A program made the position numbers and the translations under genes. The notes beneath the pieces are model-generated. The model had not been told where the DNA came from. It was given only the letters and a program-made list of their open reading frames with translations, and ran no database searches. Positions 1 through 8,516 of a stretch of 64,000 bases of DNA are shown here, in pieces. Within the stretch, counting starts at the first letter, position 1; every line of letters begins with the position of its first letter. The DNA is from Amycolatopsis oliviviridis (GTDB lineage: Bacteria; Actinomycetota; Actinomycetes; Mycobacteriales; Pseudonocardiaceae). Location: the NCBI RefSeq assembly GCF_014654365.1, contig NZ_BNAY01000001.1:806001-870000 (forward strand). The letters run 5' to 3'.

Positions 1-96
1 CGACAGACCGGTGAGCCCGACTTTGATGAACAGAAAACTCGCGCCCCATACGATCGCGAGTGCCGCGAATCGGATCGCGATACCGAAACGTCCCAA
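1..96 (-). CDS. EamA/DMT-family transporter, N-terminal fragment
   Basis: The minus strand is open from here to the window edge. It encodes a hydrophobic segment (RFAALAIVWGASFLFIKVG) that matches the first membrane helix of drug/metabolite exporters of the EamA (RhaT-like) family, which carry small metabolites across the inner membrane. The signature is the WGxSFLFIK pattern at the end of helix 1. Only about 32 residues are inside the window. I chose a TTG start preceded by an AGAAGGA ribosome site, but no ATG or GTG fits well, so the start is uncertain. It is divergent from the next gene. The family call rests on one helix. Confidence 0.5.
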   Translation of the reverse strand, partial: MGRFGIAIRFAALAIVWGASFLFIKVGLTGLS

Positions 97-225
97 TTGT
101 CCTTCTCTCGAGTTCTCAGCTTCGAACTCAGTGAATCGGGAATCGCTTGGGCGCTCCAGCGGTTTTCGGACGATGTGTTCGACGCCTCCCGCGTGGCGCT
201 ACGCCCTACCGTGCGTATAACGACC

Positions 226-231
226 TATACT
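226..231 (+). promoter_or_regulatory. Candidate -10 box for a leaderless transcript
   Basis: TATACT lies 8 bases before the GTG start of the following gene and no ribosome-binding site is seen between them. This spacing fits a transcript that begins at or next to the start codon, which is common in actinobacteria. No clear -35 box is visible, so this is an inference from one hexamer. Confidence 0.35.
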
Positions 232-239
232 CATCGGCT

Positions 240-584
240 GTGAACGAATCTTCCGGCCGCCCGCGCGCGCCGATCACCGAGGCCGATGTCCTGGCGTGGC
301 TGGAAACGACGGCGGCCGCCGTCCGGGCGGGAGAGATGAGCGCGCCCGAGCTCATCGAGCTGCTGGGCGAGTTGCGGCGCGCCTCCGCGGCCTGTGCCGA
401 CGCGTCCGACTGGGCGCTGCTCGCCGCCAGGGAGGAGGGTGCCAGCCTCCGCCAGATCGCGCCGGTGTTCGGCAAGGGTTACGTCCGGGCTCCGGCGGCC
501 CGGCTGGAAAAGCTCCACCGGCAGGCGCAGAACTCGGGCCAGTGGCTCGCGATCCTCCGCCACAAGAACGAAGGAGCCCGGTGA
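240..584 (+). CDS. Small helix-turn-helix-like protein
   Basis: This encodes 114 residues from the GTG at 240. Residues 12-52 look like amphipathic helices. Residues 59-83 (LLAAREEGASLRQIAPVFG and the following residues) have the spacing of a helix-turn-helix that recognises DNA, as in sigma region 4 or small phage-type regulators. The function is not recognised. The stop overlaps the GTG of the aldo/keto reductase by four bases (GTGA), so the two genes are translationally coupled and probably share a job. An upstream ATG at 147 in the same frame would add 31 residues with a poor, arginine-rich composition, so the GTG is preferred. Confidence 0.65.
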   Translation: MNESSGRPRAPITEADVLAWLETTAAAVRAGEMSAPELIELLGELRRASAACADASDWALLAAREEGASLRQIAPVFGKGYVRAPAARLEKLHRQAQNSGQWLAILRHKNEGAR

Positions 585-1528
585 CAGACTCGGAGATCGG
601 CGATCGGATCGCCGTCGGACTGGCGGCGCTCGGCAGGCCCGCGTACATCAACCTCGGCCGGGCCGAGGCGCTCCCGCCCGGACGCGAGTTCGAGGCGATG
701 CGCGCGGCGACCTACGACGTCCTGGACGACGCGTACCGCGCCGGCGTCCGGTGGATCGACGTCGCCCGTTCGTATGGTTCTTCGGAGGAGTTCCTCGCCG
801 GCTGGCTCACCGATCGCGCGCACCGCGACGTGACGGTGTCGAGCAAATGGGGCTACCGCTACGTGGGGGAGTGGAAGCTCGACGCGGAGGTGCACGAGGT
901 CAAGGAGCACACCGCGCCGCGGTTCGTCGAGCAGTGGGCGGAAACCGTTGGCCTGCTGGGGAAAGCCGTCTCGCTCTACCAGGTCCACTCGCTCACTGTG
1001 GACAGTCCGCTGTTCACCGACGAGCGGCTGATCGGGGCGCTGGCCGAACTCGCCGCCGACGGTGTCCCGGTCGGCTTCTCCACGTCCGGCCCGGCGCAGG
1101 CCGACGCGGTCCGCCGGGCGTTCGAGCTGGAAGTGGCCGGGACGCCGGTGTTCAGCGCCGTGCAGTCGACGTGGAATCTTCTCGAACCCTCCGTCGGCCC
1201 CGCGCTCGCGGAGGCGCGCGCCGCCGGGAAACAGGTGCTGGTCAAGGAAACCGTCGCGAACGGGCGGCTGGTGGTCGAACCGCCGCCGTCGCTCGCGCGG
1301 ATCGCGCGCGAACACGAAGCGGGCCCGGACGCGGTCGCGATCGCGGCGGTGCTGGCCCAGGAGTGGCGGCCGGTGGCCGTCATCGGCCCGTCGAGCACGG
1401 CTCAGCTGGCGGAGAATCTCGTTGCGGCGAAGGCGAAGCTGACCGCGGACGAGCTCTCGGAGCTGGCCGCGCTCGCCGAAGAACCGGTGGCCTATTGGCG
1501 GCACAGGTCCTGCCTCGGCTGGCACTGA
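581..1528 (+). CDS. Aldo/keto reductase
   Basis: This is an NAD(P)H-dependent reductase of carbonyl compounds, cytoplasmic, 315 residues, close to the usual length of the family. The four expected catalytic residues are visible: Asp in WIDVA, Tyr in RSYG, Lys in SSKWG and His in YQVHS. A conserved late segment, AVIGPSSTAQLAEN, forms the cofactor-binding end of the barrel. The GTG start at 581 overlaps the stop of the preceding HTH-like gene, so the pair is an operon. The physiological substrate cannot be read from the sequence. Confidence 0.88.
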   Translation: MTDSEIGDRIAVGLAALGRPAYINLGRAEALPPGREFEAMRAATYDVLDDAYRAGVRWIDVARSYGSSEEFLAGWLTDRAHRDVTVSSKWGYRYVGEWKLDAEVHEVKEHTAPRFVEQWAETVGLLGKAVSLYQVHSLTVDSPLFTDERLIGALAELAADGVPVGFSTSGPAQADAVRRAFELEVAGTPVFSAVQSTWNLLEPSVGPALAEARAAGKQVLVKETVANGRLVVEPPPSLARIAREHEAGPDAVAIAAVLAQEWRPVAVIGPSSTAQLAENLVAAKAKLTADELSELAALAEEPVAYWRHRSCLGWH

Positions 1529-1584
1529 GGGCCTGGACTAGTCTCGCGGCAAACGTCAGGCGGGACATCCGGGGAGGGTCGAGG

Positions 1585-2190
1585 GTGCGTCATCGGCAGG
1601 TGCTCGCGGTGGCGACGGTCGCGCTGTTCGGTCTGTCGGGATGCGCCGACCGGCCCAACGACCTCGACACCTACTACGACGACCCGACACCGACGCCCAC
1701 GGTCGAACCCGCGCAGCCTTCCGTCAAGCCGCAGGCCGCCCCGGTCCCGCCGCCGTCGACCCAGGCTCCCGTCCCCGCCGCGGTTTCCGCCGCGTTGCTG
1801 ACCGACGAGGACGTCGCCGAGGAAGAGGTCGTCCCGGGCGAGAGCAAGGTGTCCGGCTGTCTGACCGGACTGACCCGCGGCACGAGCCGTTCGACGGCGT
1901 GGTCGTACCCGAGCGGTTCGACGCTGGAACATCAGGTCACGGAGTACACCGACCGCGACGCCGCGGACGTCGTCGCCCAGGCGGACTGCGAAGGCAAGAA
2001 GCTCACGCTGACGAAGCAAACCGGCGTCGAAGCCCAGCGCGCCTGGTGCGAGGGCACGACGTGCACGGTGTTGCTCGCCAAGGGGAAACTCGTCTCCGCC
2101 CTCAGCGTGACCGCCGGGACCGAGGCGCGGGCGACGGACGCGGCGAAGCGGCTGCTGCCGATCGTCGCCCAGCGGCTCCGTTCGGTCTAA
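1585..2190 (+). CDS. Secreted lipoprotein with Pro-rich linker
   Basis: The 201-residue product begins with a signal peptide ending in the lipobox LSGC (Cys near residue 18), so it should be lipid-anchored outside the membrane. A Pro/Thr/Ala-rich linker (residues about 30-70) leads to a globular domain of about 130 residues with four cysteines (SGCL, ADCEG, AWCEG, TTCTV) that probably form two disulfides. This layout resembles the extracellular sensor domains found in actinobacterial kinases and lipoproteins. Start: GTG at 1585 with GGGGAGGG upstream. The gene is convergent with the NUDIX gene and their stop codons overlap. Function unknown. Confidence 0.7.
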   Translation: MRHRQVLAVATVALFGLSGCADRPNDLDTYYDDPTPTPTVEPAQPSVKPQAAPVPPPSTQAPVPAAVSAALLTDEDVAEEEVVPGESKVSGCLTGLTRGTSRSTAWSYPSGSTLEHQVTEYTDRDAADVVAQADCEGKKLTLTKQTGVEAQRAWCEGTTCTVLLAKGKLVSALSVTAGTEARATDAAKRLLPIVAQRLRSV

Positions 2191-2702
2191 ACCGCTTCCC
2201 GCCTGAACCACTCCAGCGCGCCCAGACGTCCATCCGGGATGAACCCGCTGTCCGGATCGTCCAGCCACAAACGCAACTCGCGCAGCGTCAGCCACCGTCC
2301 TTCGACCACTTCGGACGGCTGATGGACGAAAGGACCGTCCCACCGCGCTTCGAAGGCGAAGTTGTGAGCCCGGATCGTCTCGTCTTCGGTGACGTGGACG
2401 AAAAGCGGCCGCAGTTCCACTCCGTGAACACCCAGTTCTTCGGCCAGCTCCCGGCGGGCGCATTCCTCCGGGGTCTCGCCTGCCGCGACGATGCCGCCTG
2501 CCCAGCAGTCCCATGTGGAGGGATAGACGTCCTTGGTGGCCGTACGGAGATGCACGTAGACGCGCTCCCCGTCACCCGAACGGACCAACACCACGCCCGC
2601 CGCGTGCCAGAGGCCCTCGGCACGGACCCGGGAACGGGTGGCCGCTCCCACCACGGTTCCGCCGAGGTCATAGAGCGCAACGAGTTCGTCACTGCCTGAC
2701 AT
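2187..2702 (-). CDS. NUDIX hydrolase
   Basis: This enzyme hydrolyses a nucleoside diphosphate linked to another group, using a divalent metal. The 171-residue product contains a full Nudix box, G-x5-E-x7-REL-x-EELGV, beginning at GGIVAAGE. The N-terminal part ([19 protein letters not shown]) is typical of the isopentenyl-diphosphate isomerase-like and YfcD-like branch of NUDIX proteins. The ATG at 2702 is used here; an ATG nine bases upstream is equally possible. The gene is divergent from dop with only about 45 bases between the starts, so the promoters must overlap. The substrate is not known. Confidence 0.85.
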   Translation of the reverse strand: MSGSDELVALYDLGGTVVGAATRSRVRAEGLWHAAGVVLVRSGDGERVYVHLRTATKDVYPSTWDCWAGGIVAAGETPEECARRELAEELGVHGVELRPLFVHVTEDETIRAHNFAFEARWDGPFVHQPSEVVEGRWLTLRELRLWLDDPDSGFIPDGRLGALEWFRREAV

Positions 2703-2745
2703 GGGGGGCATCGTCGCACGCCCCCGACCCCGTAGGGTGGTGGGT

Positions 2746-4248
2746 ATGCGGCGGATCATGGGAACCGAAGTCGAGTACGGCATCGCGGTGCCGGGCGACG
2801 CGACGGCGAACCCGGTACTTACCTCGACTCAGGTCGTGCTGGCCTACGCGGCCGCGGCGGACATCCCGCGGGCGAGGCGGGCACGGTGGGACTACGAGGT
2901 GGAATCGCCCCTGCGCGACGCCCGTGGGTTCGACCTCACCGGCCCGAGCGGCCCAGGGCACGACCCGGACGTCGAGGACCTCGGCGCGGCGAACGTGATC
3001 CTGACCAACGGGGCGCGGCTGTACGTCGACCACGCTCACCCGGAGTACTCGGCGCCCGAGGTGACGAACGCGCGTGACGCGGTCATCTGGGACAAGGCGG
3101 GGGAGCGGGTCATGGAGGAGGCGGCGCGCAAGGCCGCCACCGTCCCCGGCCAGCCGCCGTTGCAGCTGTACAAGAACAACGTCGACGGCAAGGGCGCGAG
3201 CTACGGCACGCACGAGAACTACCTGATGCAGCGCTCGACGCCGTTCACTGCGGTGATCGCGGGGCTGACGCCGTTCTTCGTGTCCCGCCAGGTGGTCACC
3301 GGTTCGGGCCGCGTGGGTGTCGGGCAGCAGAGCGAGGAAGCGGGCTTCCAGCTCTCGCAGCGCTCCGACTACATCGAGGTCGAGGTCGGCCTGGAGACGA
3401 CGCTCAAGCGCGGCATCATCAACACGCGCGACGAGCCGCACGCCGACGCGGACAAGTACCGGCGCCTGCACGTCATCATCGGCGACGCCAACCTGGCCGA
3501 GTACTCGACGTACCTCAAGGTCGGGACGACGGCGCTGGTGCTGGACCTCATCGAGGCGGGCATCCGGTTCGACGACCTGAAACTCGACGAGCCGGTGCGG
3601 GCGGTGCACCAGATCAGCCACGACCCCACGCTGAAGGCGAAGGTGTCGCTGGCCAACGGACGGAAGTACACCGGGCTGGACCTCCAGTTCGCCTACCACG
3701 AGATCGCGTCGGCGAACCTGGAGCGCACCGGCGCGGACGAGGCCTCCAAGGAGGTCCTGCGAGTCTGGGGCGAGATCCTGGACGCGCTGGCGCGGGACCC
3801 CCAGGAATGCGCGGACAGGCTGGACTGGCCGGCGAAGCTGCGGTTGCTCGAGGGCTACCGCGCGCGGGACCAGCTGGCCTGGGGCGCGCCGCGGTTGCGG
3901 CTGGTCGACCTGCAGTACTCGGATGTCCGGCTGGACAAGGGCCTGTACAACAGGCTCGTCACCAGGGGTTCGATGAAGCGCCTGGTGTCCGAGGAGGAGG
4001 TGCTGGAGGCGATCACGACCCCGCCTTCGGACACCAGGGCCTATTTCCGGGGCCGCACGCTGGAGAAGTACGCCAACTCCATCGCCGCGGCGTCCTGGGA
4101 TTCGGTCATCTTCGACGTCGGCAGGGAATCGCTGGTGCGGATCCCGACGTTGGAGCCGTTGCGGGGCACGAAGGCCCACGTGGGGAAGTTGCTGGACGAC
4201 TCCGCGACCGCCGAGGAGCTGGTGGAGGCGCTCACCGGTTCGGACTAG
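2746..4248 (+). CDS. dop: Pup deamidase/depupylase Dop
   Basis: Dop removes Pup from tagged proteins (depupylation) and, where Pup ends in Gln, deamidates it before ligation. The 500-residue product matches the 499-residue mycobacterial enzyme. The carboxylate-amine-ligase fold is evident from MGTEVEYGI at the N-terminus (ATP/Mg loop with the catalytic region), [17 protein letters not shown], and [20 protein letters not shown]. The GTEVEYG form separates Dop from PafA, which has GIETEFG. I chose ATG 2746 because the family begins at this point; an ATG 45 bases upstream adds an Arg/Pro-rich tail. The pup gene follows about 100 bases downstream. Because Pup here ends in Glu, Dop should act mainly as the depupylase. 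Confidence 0.95.
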   Translation: MRRIMGTEVEYGIAVPGDATANPVLTSTQVVLAYAAAADIPRARRARWDYEVESPLRDARGFDLTGPSGPGHDPDVEDLGAANVILTNGARLYVDHAHPEYSAPEVTNARDAVIWDKAGERVMEEAARKAATVPGQPPLQLYKNNVDGKGASYGTHENYLMQRSTPFTAVIAGLTPFFVSRQVVTGSGRVGVGQQSEEAGFQLSQRSDYIEVEVGLETTLKRGIINTRDEPHADADKYRRLHVIIGDANLAEYSTYLKVGTTALVLDLIEAGIRFDDLKLDEPVRAVHQISHDPTLKAKVSLANGRKYTGLDLQFAYHEIASANLERTGADEASKEVLRVWGEILDALARDPQECADRLDWPAKLRLLEGYRARDQLAWGAPRLRLVDLQYSDVRLDKGLYNRLVTRGSMKRLVSEEEVLEAITTPPSDTRAYFRGRTLEKYANSIAAASWDSVIFDVGRESLVRIPTLEPLRGTKAHVGKLLDDSATAEELVEALTGSD

Positions 4249-4345
4249 CGGGATTTCCTTTCATCGGGGTTAAGCGATCACGGATCCCACGGAATGTCGG
4301 GACCGCTGGGTAGGCTAGGAAACATCGGCCACACCGGGAGGCGAG

Positions 4346-4540
4346 ATGGCTCAGGAAAAGATCGAAAAGCACGGCGGCGGCGACTCGGACGAAGAGTTCG
4401 AGGGTGGCGGTCCGGCGGGCCAGGAGCGGCGCGAGAAGCTCGGTGAGGACGTCGACACGATCCTCGACGAGATCGACGACGTACTCGAAGAGAACGCCGA
4501 GGACTTCGTGCGCGCGTACGTGCAAAAGGGCGGCGAGTAA
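4346..4540 (+). CDS. pup: Prokaryotic ubiquitin-like protein Pup
   Basis: Pup is the small, largely disordered tag that PafA joins through its C-terminal glutamate to lysines of target proteins, sending them to the proteasome. The 64-residue product is acidic, has a Gly-rich N-terminal part, a helical middle (REKLGEDVDTILDEIDDVLEENAEDFVRAYV) that would bind the proteasomal ATPase, and the terminal QKGGE. The last residue is Glu, encoded by GAG, so no deamidation is needed before ligation. A ribosome site, GGGAGGCGAG, precedes the ATG. It lies between dop and prcB in the order seen across actinobacteria. Confidence 0.97.
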   Translation: MAQEKIEKHGGGDSDEEFEGGGPAGQERREKLGEDVDTILDEIDDVLEENAEDFVRAYVQKGGE

Positions 4541-4614
4541 CCGTCTTCCGGCGGCCCTCGTGGGGCCGCCTGTGCGGAGCCGGCGGATCACACAGATTGG
4601 AACTTTGAGCACGT

Positions 4615-5451
4615 ATGGAACACACCTCGGGTAAGTCGGCGCTGCCCGCCGCGTACTTCTCGTCGGCGACCTCGTCGTTCTCGGACTTCCTTCGGGCGCA
4701 GGCGCCCGAGCTGCTCCCGGAGCGGCGCGTCTCGGCCGCGTCGAGCGGGCTGGACGTGCCGCACGGGACGACGATCGTCGCGGTCAAGTTCGCGGGCGGG
4801 GTGCTGATCGCCGGTGACCGGCGGGCGACGGCGGGCAACCTGATCGCTTCGCGGGACATGGAGAAGGTCCACGTCACCGACCAGTACTCGGCGGTGGGCA
4901 TCGCGGGCTCGGCCGGGCTGGCGATCGAGATGGTGCGGCTGTACGCGGTCGAACTGGCGCACTACGAGAAGATCGAGGGCGTTTCGCTCTCGCTCGACGG
5001 CAAGACGAACAAGCTCGCGGGGCTGGTGAAGTCCAACCTCGAAATGGCGATGGCGGGCTTGGCCGTGCTGCCGCTGTTCGTCGGGTACGACCTCGACGCG
5101 GAGGACGCGAAGCACGCGGGCCGGATCGTCTCGTACGACCCGACGGGCGGGCGTTACGAGGAGAACGCCGGGTATCACGCCATCGGCTCGGGTTCGCTGT
5201 TCGCGAAGGGCTCGCTGAAGAAGCTGCACGACCCGGACGCGGACGCCGAAGCCGCGATCCGGACGGCGGTGGAGGCGTTGTACGACGCGGCGGACGATGA
5301 CACCGCGACCGGCGGACCGGATCTGGTGCGCCGGATCTTCCCGACGATCGTGACGGTCACCGCGGAGCAGGGTGCGGTGGCGTTGCCGCTCGAACAGACG
5401 ACCGCGGTGGCCGAGGCGGTCGTGGCCGGGCGAGCCGAGCGCGGGCGCTAG
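4615..5451 (+). CDS. prcB: 20S proteasome beta subunit PrcB
   Basis: This is the catalytic subunit of the bacterial 20S proteasome. The 278-residue precursor has a propeptide of about 51 residues that is removed to expose the N-terminal nucleophile Thr52 in [10 protein letters not shown]. The conserved [14 protein letters not shown] (Asp and Lys/Arg site), [12 protein letters not shown] and [19 protein letters not shown] segments follow. It is separated by 63 bases from prcA and by 74 from pup, consistent with one operon, pup-prcB-prcA. No ring-forming ATPase (Mpa/ARC) is in the window; it is expected farther upstream of dop. Confidence 0.97.
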   Translation: MEHTSGKSALPAAYFSSATSSFSDFLRAQAPELLPERRVSAASSGLDVPHGTTIVAVKFAGGVLIAGDRRATAGNLIASRDMEKVHVTDQYSAVGIAGSAGLAIEMVRLYAVELAHYEKIEGVSLSLDGKTNKLAGLVKSNLEMAMAGLAVLPLFVGYDLDAEDAKHAGRIVSYDPTGGRYEENAGYHAIGSGSLFAKGSLKKLHDPDADAEAAIRTAVEALYDAADDDTATGGPDLVRRIFPTIVTVTAEQGAVALPLEQTTAVAEAVVAGRAERGR

Positions 5452-5514
5452 GTCGCGACCTGACCGACTTCCCTGTCCCTTTCCGATGAGAGCCAGAAAG
5501 AGCGGAGCACCACA

Positions 5515-6276
5515 GTGACGATGCCGTTGTACGCCTCTCCCGAGCAGTTGATGCGGGAGCGTTCCGAGATCGCGCGCAAGGGCATCGCGCGTGGCCGGAG
5601 CGTGGTCGTGCTCAAGTACCGCGGTGGCGTGCTGTTCGTGGCCGAGAACCCTTCGGCGACGTTGCACAAGGTGTCTGAGATCTACGACCGGATCGGTTTC
5701 GCGGCCGTGGGCCGCTACAGCGAGTTCGAAAACCTCCGTGTCGCCGGTATCCGGCACGCGGACCTGAAGGGCTACCAGTACGACCGGCGGGACGTCAGCG
5801 CGCGTGCGCTGGCGAACGCGTACGCCGCGACGCTGGGCAGCATCTTCACCGAGCAGCTGAAGCCGTTCGAGGTCGAGGTCTGCGTCGCCGAGGTCGGCGC
5901 GACGGCGGCCGAGGACCAGCTGTACCGGTTGACCTACGACGGTTCGATCTTCGACGAGCCGCAGTTCGTCGTGATGGGCGGGCAGGCCGACACGCTCTCC
6001 ACGAAGCTGAAGGAGAGCTACGAAGCGGATCTGGAGCTGGGTGTCGCGCTCGGTGTCGCGGTGAAGGCGTTGCGCGACAACACCCCGGCGCCCGCCAACG
6101 GTGACTCGGACCCGGTGAAGCTCGAGGTGGCCGTTCTTGAGCGGGACCGTCCGGGCCGCAAGTTCCGCCGGGTCGCCGGTGCGGCGCTGGACGCGCTGCT
6201 GCCTGCCGAGCCGGACGAGTCGAAGAAGGACGATGCCGAGGGCGACAAGCCCGAAGGTGAGTCCAAGAAGGACTGA
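5515..6276 (+). CDS. prcA: 20S proteasome alpha subunit PrcA
   Basis: This is the structural alpha subunit that forms the outer, gating rings of the 20S proteasome. The 253-residue product begins [27 protein letters not shown], typical of the actinobacterial gate peptide, and includes [20 protein letters not shown]. The C-terminus is a highly charged, Lys/Asp/Glu-rich tail (about residues 228-253) that is probably disordered, as in other actinobacteria. Start: GTG 5515; an in-frame ATG two codons later is possible. A strong hairpin of the repeat family described elsewhere follows the stop by 10 bases and could end transcription. Confidence 0.97.
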   Translation: MTMPLYASPEQLMRERSEIARKGIARGRSVVVLKYRGGVLFVAENPSATLHKVSEIYDRIGFAAVGRYSEFENLRVAGIRHADLKGYQYDRRDVSARALANAYAATLGSIFTEQLKPFEVEVCVAEVGATAAEDQLYRLTYDGSIFDEPQFVVMGGQADTLSTKLKESYEADLELGVALGVAVKALRDNTPAPANGDSDPVKLEVAVLERDRPGRKFRRVAGAALDALLPAEPDESKKDDAEGDKPEGESKKD

Positions 6277-6286
6277 GCCTCGCCGA

Positions 6287-6339
6287 TACGTGAAGGCCCC
6301 CTCCACTGCGCTAGACGCAGTGAAGGGGGCCTTCACGTA
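6287..6339. repeat. Intergenic hairpin, GTGAAGGCC family (copy 1)
   Basis: Two 24-base arms (6287-6310 and 6316-6339) pair with one mismatch around a 5-base loop. The outer edge reads ACGTGAAGGCCCCC and the right end is the mirror GGGGGCCTTCACGT. It begins 10 bases after prcA and may act as a terminator, although no T-run follows. The same edge with different centres recurs at other gaps in this window. Confidence 0.85.
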
Positions 6340-6416
6340 CTGCAGGGGTGCTGTGCACAGTGGACCCGTCACCGGAAGCGGTGGGCGAAGCGTGACTCGC
6401 GTGATCAGGACCGGAA

Positions 6417-6486
6417 CTCGCGTGATCAGAGACGGAACTCGGTGAACGTCGTCTGATCACGCGAGTTCCGTCTCTGATCACGTGAG
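6417..6486. repeat. Inverted repeat, GATCAGAGACGGAACTC family (copy 1)
   Basis: Arms 6417-6440 and 6463-6486 are 24 bases long with one mismatch. Their core is GATCAGAGACGGAACTC and its complement. Further half-copies (ACTCGCGTGATCAGGACCGG at 6394-6414, and TGATTACGCGTGATC at 6496-6510) flank them, so the element is a short cluster of the unit ACTCGCGTGATCAG in both orientations. A related element lies at 41362-41459. Confidence 0.8.
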
Positions 6487-6536
6487 ATCGCCGCCTGATT
6501 ACGCGTGATCCGCCCATCTCGCCCGATTGCGACATG

Positions 6537-6587
6537 CCGTGAAGGCCTCCTTCCCTACCTTGACAGTAGGGAAGGAGGCCTTCACGG
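6537..6587. repeat. Intergenic hairpin, GTGAAGGCC family (copy 2)
   Basis: Perfect 22-base arms (6537-6558 and 6566-6587) flank the loop CTTGACA. The edge is CCGTGAAGGCCTCC. It lies 22 bases beyond the stop of the ricin-fold gene, which reads toward it, so it is well placed to terminate that transcript. Confidence 0.85.
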
Positions 6588-6608
6588 TGTCAGCGGCCGG
6601 GCCTGGGA

Positions 6609-7247
6609 TCAGGCGGGGCCGGTGCCCCACCACTGGCTACGGCCGCCGGCGATGAAGCTCCACAGCTGGAGCCGCGTGCCGTTGCTGGCCGAGTTGCCCT
6701 CCGCGGTCAGGTAGCGGCCGCCGCTCGGGTTCTGGAACCGGACGTAACCCTCGGGGTTGACGGTGCCGCCCCACCACTGGTTCTTGGCACCGGCGATGAA
6801 GTCCCAGAGCTGGACGACGGTGCCGTTCTTGTTGATGGAGTTGAGGTCCGCGTCCAGGTAGCGGCCGCTGGCCACGTTCTGGAAGCGGGTGTAGCCCTCG
6901 GGGTTGTCGGTGATGTAGAACGCCTGGTGGTCCGCGTCCATGTTGCAGTCCCAGACCTGCATCTTGGTGCCGTTGCGGTTGATGGTGTTCAGGTCGGCGT
7001 CCCAGCACTTGTTCCGGTCGAGACCGGACGGGATGAGGTACATCTCCGCGTCGGCGACACCGGCGGCCTGGGTGCGGGCGCCGCTCGGGGTGCGCTTGAC
7101 CGGGATGAGCTTGAACCCGTTCACGGTGACCGTCTTGAACCCGTCGCCGGTGGGCTGCGGGGCCGCGGTGGCGGCAGGTGCGGTGACCAGCGTGAGGACA
7201 CCCGCGGCGGCGGCGATGATTCCCGCCAGACGCTTCATTTTCGTCAT
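6609..7247 (-). CDS. Secreted ricin-type beta-trefoil lectin protein
   Basis: The 212-residue product starts with a Sec signal peptide (MTKMKRLAGIIAAAAG then a TAPAATAA cleavage region) and continues as three repeats, each with a QxW-type motif (MQVWDC, VQLWDF, LQLWSF) and a GRYLDADLN/GRYLTAEGN segment. This is the beta-trefoil of ricin B-type carbohydrate-binding domains, which here stands alone without a catalytic domain. It likely binds sugars or cell-wall polymers outside the cell. Start: ATG 7247 with GGGGAGAG upstream; the longer frame adds a non-signal N-terminus. A LacI-type operator-like sequence sits just upstream, which suggests control by sugar. Confidence 0.85.
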   Translation of the reverse strand: MTKMKRLAGIIAAAAGVLTLVTAPAATAAPQPTGDGFKTVTVNGFKLIPVKRTPSGARTQAAGVADAEMYLIPSGLDRNKCWDADLNTINRNGTKMQVWDCNMDADHQAFYITDNPEGYTRFQNVASGRYLDADLNSINKNGTVVQLWDFIAGAKNQWWGGTVNPEGYVRFQNPSGGRYLTAEGNSASNGTRLQLWSFIAGGRSQWWGTGPA

Positions 7248-7263
7248 TTTCTCTCCCCTTTGT

Positions 7264-7276
7264 GGAAAGCGTTTTC
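7264..7276 (-). promoter_or_regulatory. LacI-type operator-like palindrome
   Basis: GGAAAGCGTTTTC is close to the GAAA-N-CG-N-TTTC form bound by LacI-family sugar repressors. It lies 17-29 bases before the start codon of the ricin-fold gene, a position that would block transcription. No LacI gene is in the window, so the regulator would act from elsewhere. Confidence 0.4.
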
Positions 7277-7533
7277 TCCCAGTGAGATGAAGGGGAACGG
7301 CAGAAGACATCAGGCCGCGACGAAACGCGGCCTCGTGGCCATACCGGTGAATCCCCCTCGTGGAAGGTTCCGCGTAAACCCCCGAGAAGCGGACCTTCTG
7401 CGAACATCATTCAGGTCTGAACCACGGTAGTCGAGGAGATTTCCGGTAGCGGCAATAAAGCAGTTCAGCGATGTAACGGAATGGCCTGGCTCGCGATCAC
7501 ACGGCAACGACTTCGATCAAGGCGAGGACATCC

Positions 7534-8508
7534 GTGCGCATCGAGCTGACGTTGCAGGACCTGACGCGCGTCCGACTCGCGCCCGAATCCGATCCCTTGG
7601 CCGAGCTGGTTTCGAGCCTGCAGATCCTGCAGCGGCGCGACGCCGGATCGGCGTTGTTCAACCGATGGCGGCACCGGGTCCGGCTGGGGCTGGCGGAGTC
7701 GGCGTCGGTCCTGCTGTGGCTGTGCCGCCCGTACGCGCCGATCCCGGCGTTTCTCGTTCCGGACACGGACGAAGGCGGTTTGGAGGCGGGGCTCGCGGAG
7801 ATCGCCCGGACCGATCCGGTGTGCCTGAAGTCGGCGCTGCGGAACGCCCCGGTCAATCGCGAGCTGCCCGCCTGGGCGGCGGGACTGCCGGACGGGGACA
7901 CCGCCGGGCTGCCGAAGCTCGTCCAGGCGATGCAGGATTACTTCGAGCTGTCGCTGGCGCCGGGATGGGAGCCGGCGCGGGCCCAGGTCGACGCCGACCG
8001 GGGGATGCGGGCGCAGCTGTTGCTGCACGACGGCGTGGACGCGGTGCTGGCGAGCCTGCGGCCACTGGTGCGCTGGGCGTCGCCGGTGCTGGAGATCGGC
8101 GACGGGATCGTCGGTTCCTGCGGCACCGGGGGAGCCGGACTGACGCTCTCGCCGACCTACTTCGCGGTGTGCCCGGTGATCGTCCCGGCGTCGGGCAAGG
8201 CCTCGGTCCGGCTGCTGTACCCGTCGGTGCGGCAGGCCGCGCCGTCGACCGGGTACGGCCGTGACGTGCGAAGATCCCCGGACACCGCCCTCGCCGACCT
8301 GCTCGGGCCGACCCGCGCGGCGACGCTCGCGGTCCTCGCGGTCGGCTGCAGTACCTCTGAGCTGGCCGCGAGGCTAGGCGTGACAGCCTCGGCGGCCAGC
8401 AAGCACACCACCGTGTTGCGGCGCGCCGGGCTGATCACCACCGAACGCGACCGCAACGCCGTCCTGCACTCGCTGACCCCGCTGGGCACCGCTCTCCTGG
8501 GCGCCTAG
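7534..8508 (+). CDS. Winged-helix (ArsR-like) transcriptional regulator
   Basis: The 324-residue cytoplasmic protein has a C-terminal winged helix (about residues 262-324): LAVLAVGCSTSELAARLGVTASAASKHTTVLRRAGLITTERD. The large N-terminal part of about 250 residues has no motif that I recognise; this layout is common in actinobacterial ArsR-like regulators with a ligand or partner domain. Start: GTG 7534. It is divergent from the ricin-fold gene across a 286-base gap, so it may regulate that gene or itself, but this is only inferred from position. Confidence 0.75.
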   Translation: MRIELTLQDLTRVRLAPESDPLAELVSSLQILQRRDAGSALFNRWRHRVRLGLAESASVLLWLCRPYAPIPAFLVPDTDEGGLEAGLAEIARTDPVCLKSALRNAPVNRELPAWAAGLPDGDTAGLPKLVQAMQDYFELSLAPGWEPARAQVDADRGMRAQLLLHDGVDAVLASLRPLVRWASPVLEIGDGIVGSCGTGGAGLTLSPTYFAVCPVIVPASGKASVRLLYPSVRQAAPSTGYGRDVRRSPDTALADLLGPTRAATLAVLAVGCSTSELAARLGVTASAASKHTTVLRRAGLITTERDRNAVLHSLTPLGTALLGA

Positions 8509-8516
8509 GCCATGTC

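Larger units (their letters stand above)
6277..6608. other. Gene-free gap composed of three inverted repeats
   Basis: This 332-base gap between convergent prcA and the ricin-fold gene has no credible coding sequence; short open frames in it are translations of the repeats. It holds a GTGAAGGCC hairpin at each side and an inverted repeat of a different family between them (6385-6510). Convergent neighbours make a bidirectional terminator role reasonable for the two outer hairpins. Confidence 0.75.

Noticed and set aside
394..2190. A single long plus-strand frame that seems to join an Arg-rich protein with the lipoprotein
   Set aside because: The first 400 residues are an out-of-frame reading of the aldo/keto reductase with Arg-rich composition. 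The real gene starts at the GTG at 1585 with a lipobox signal peptide.
6287..6587. CRISPR array made of the repeats in the prcA gap
   Set aside because: The elements are palindromes of different sequence, not identical direct repeats with equal spacers, and no Cas gene is near.
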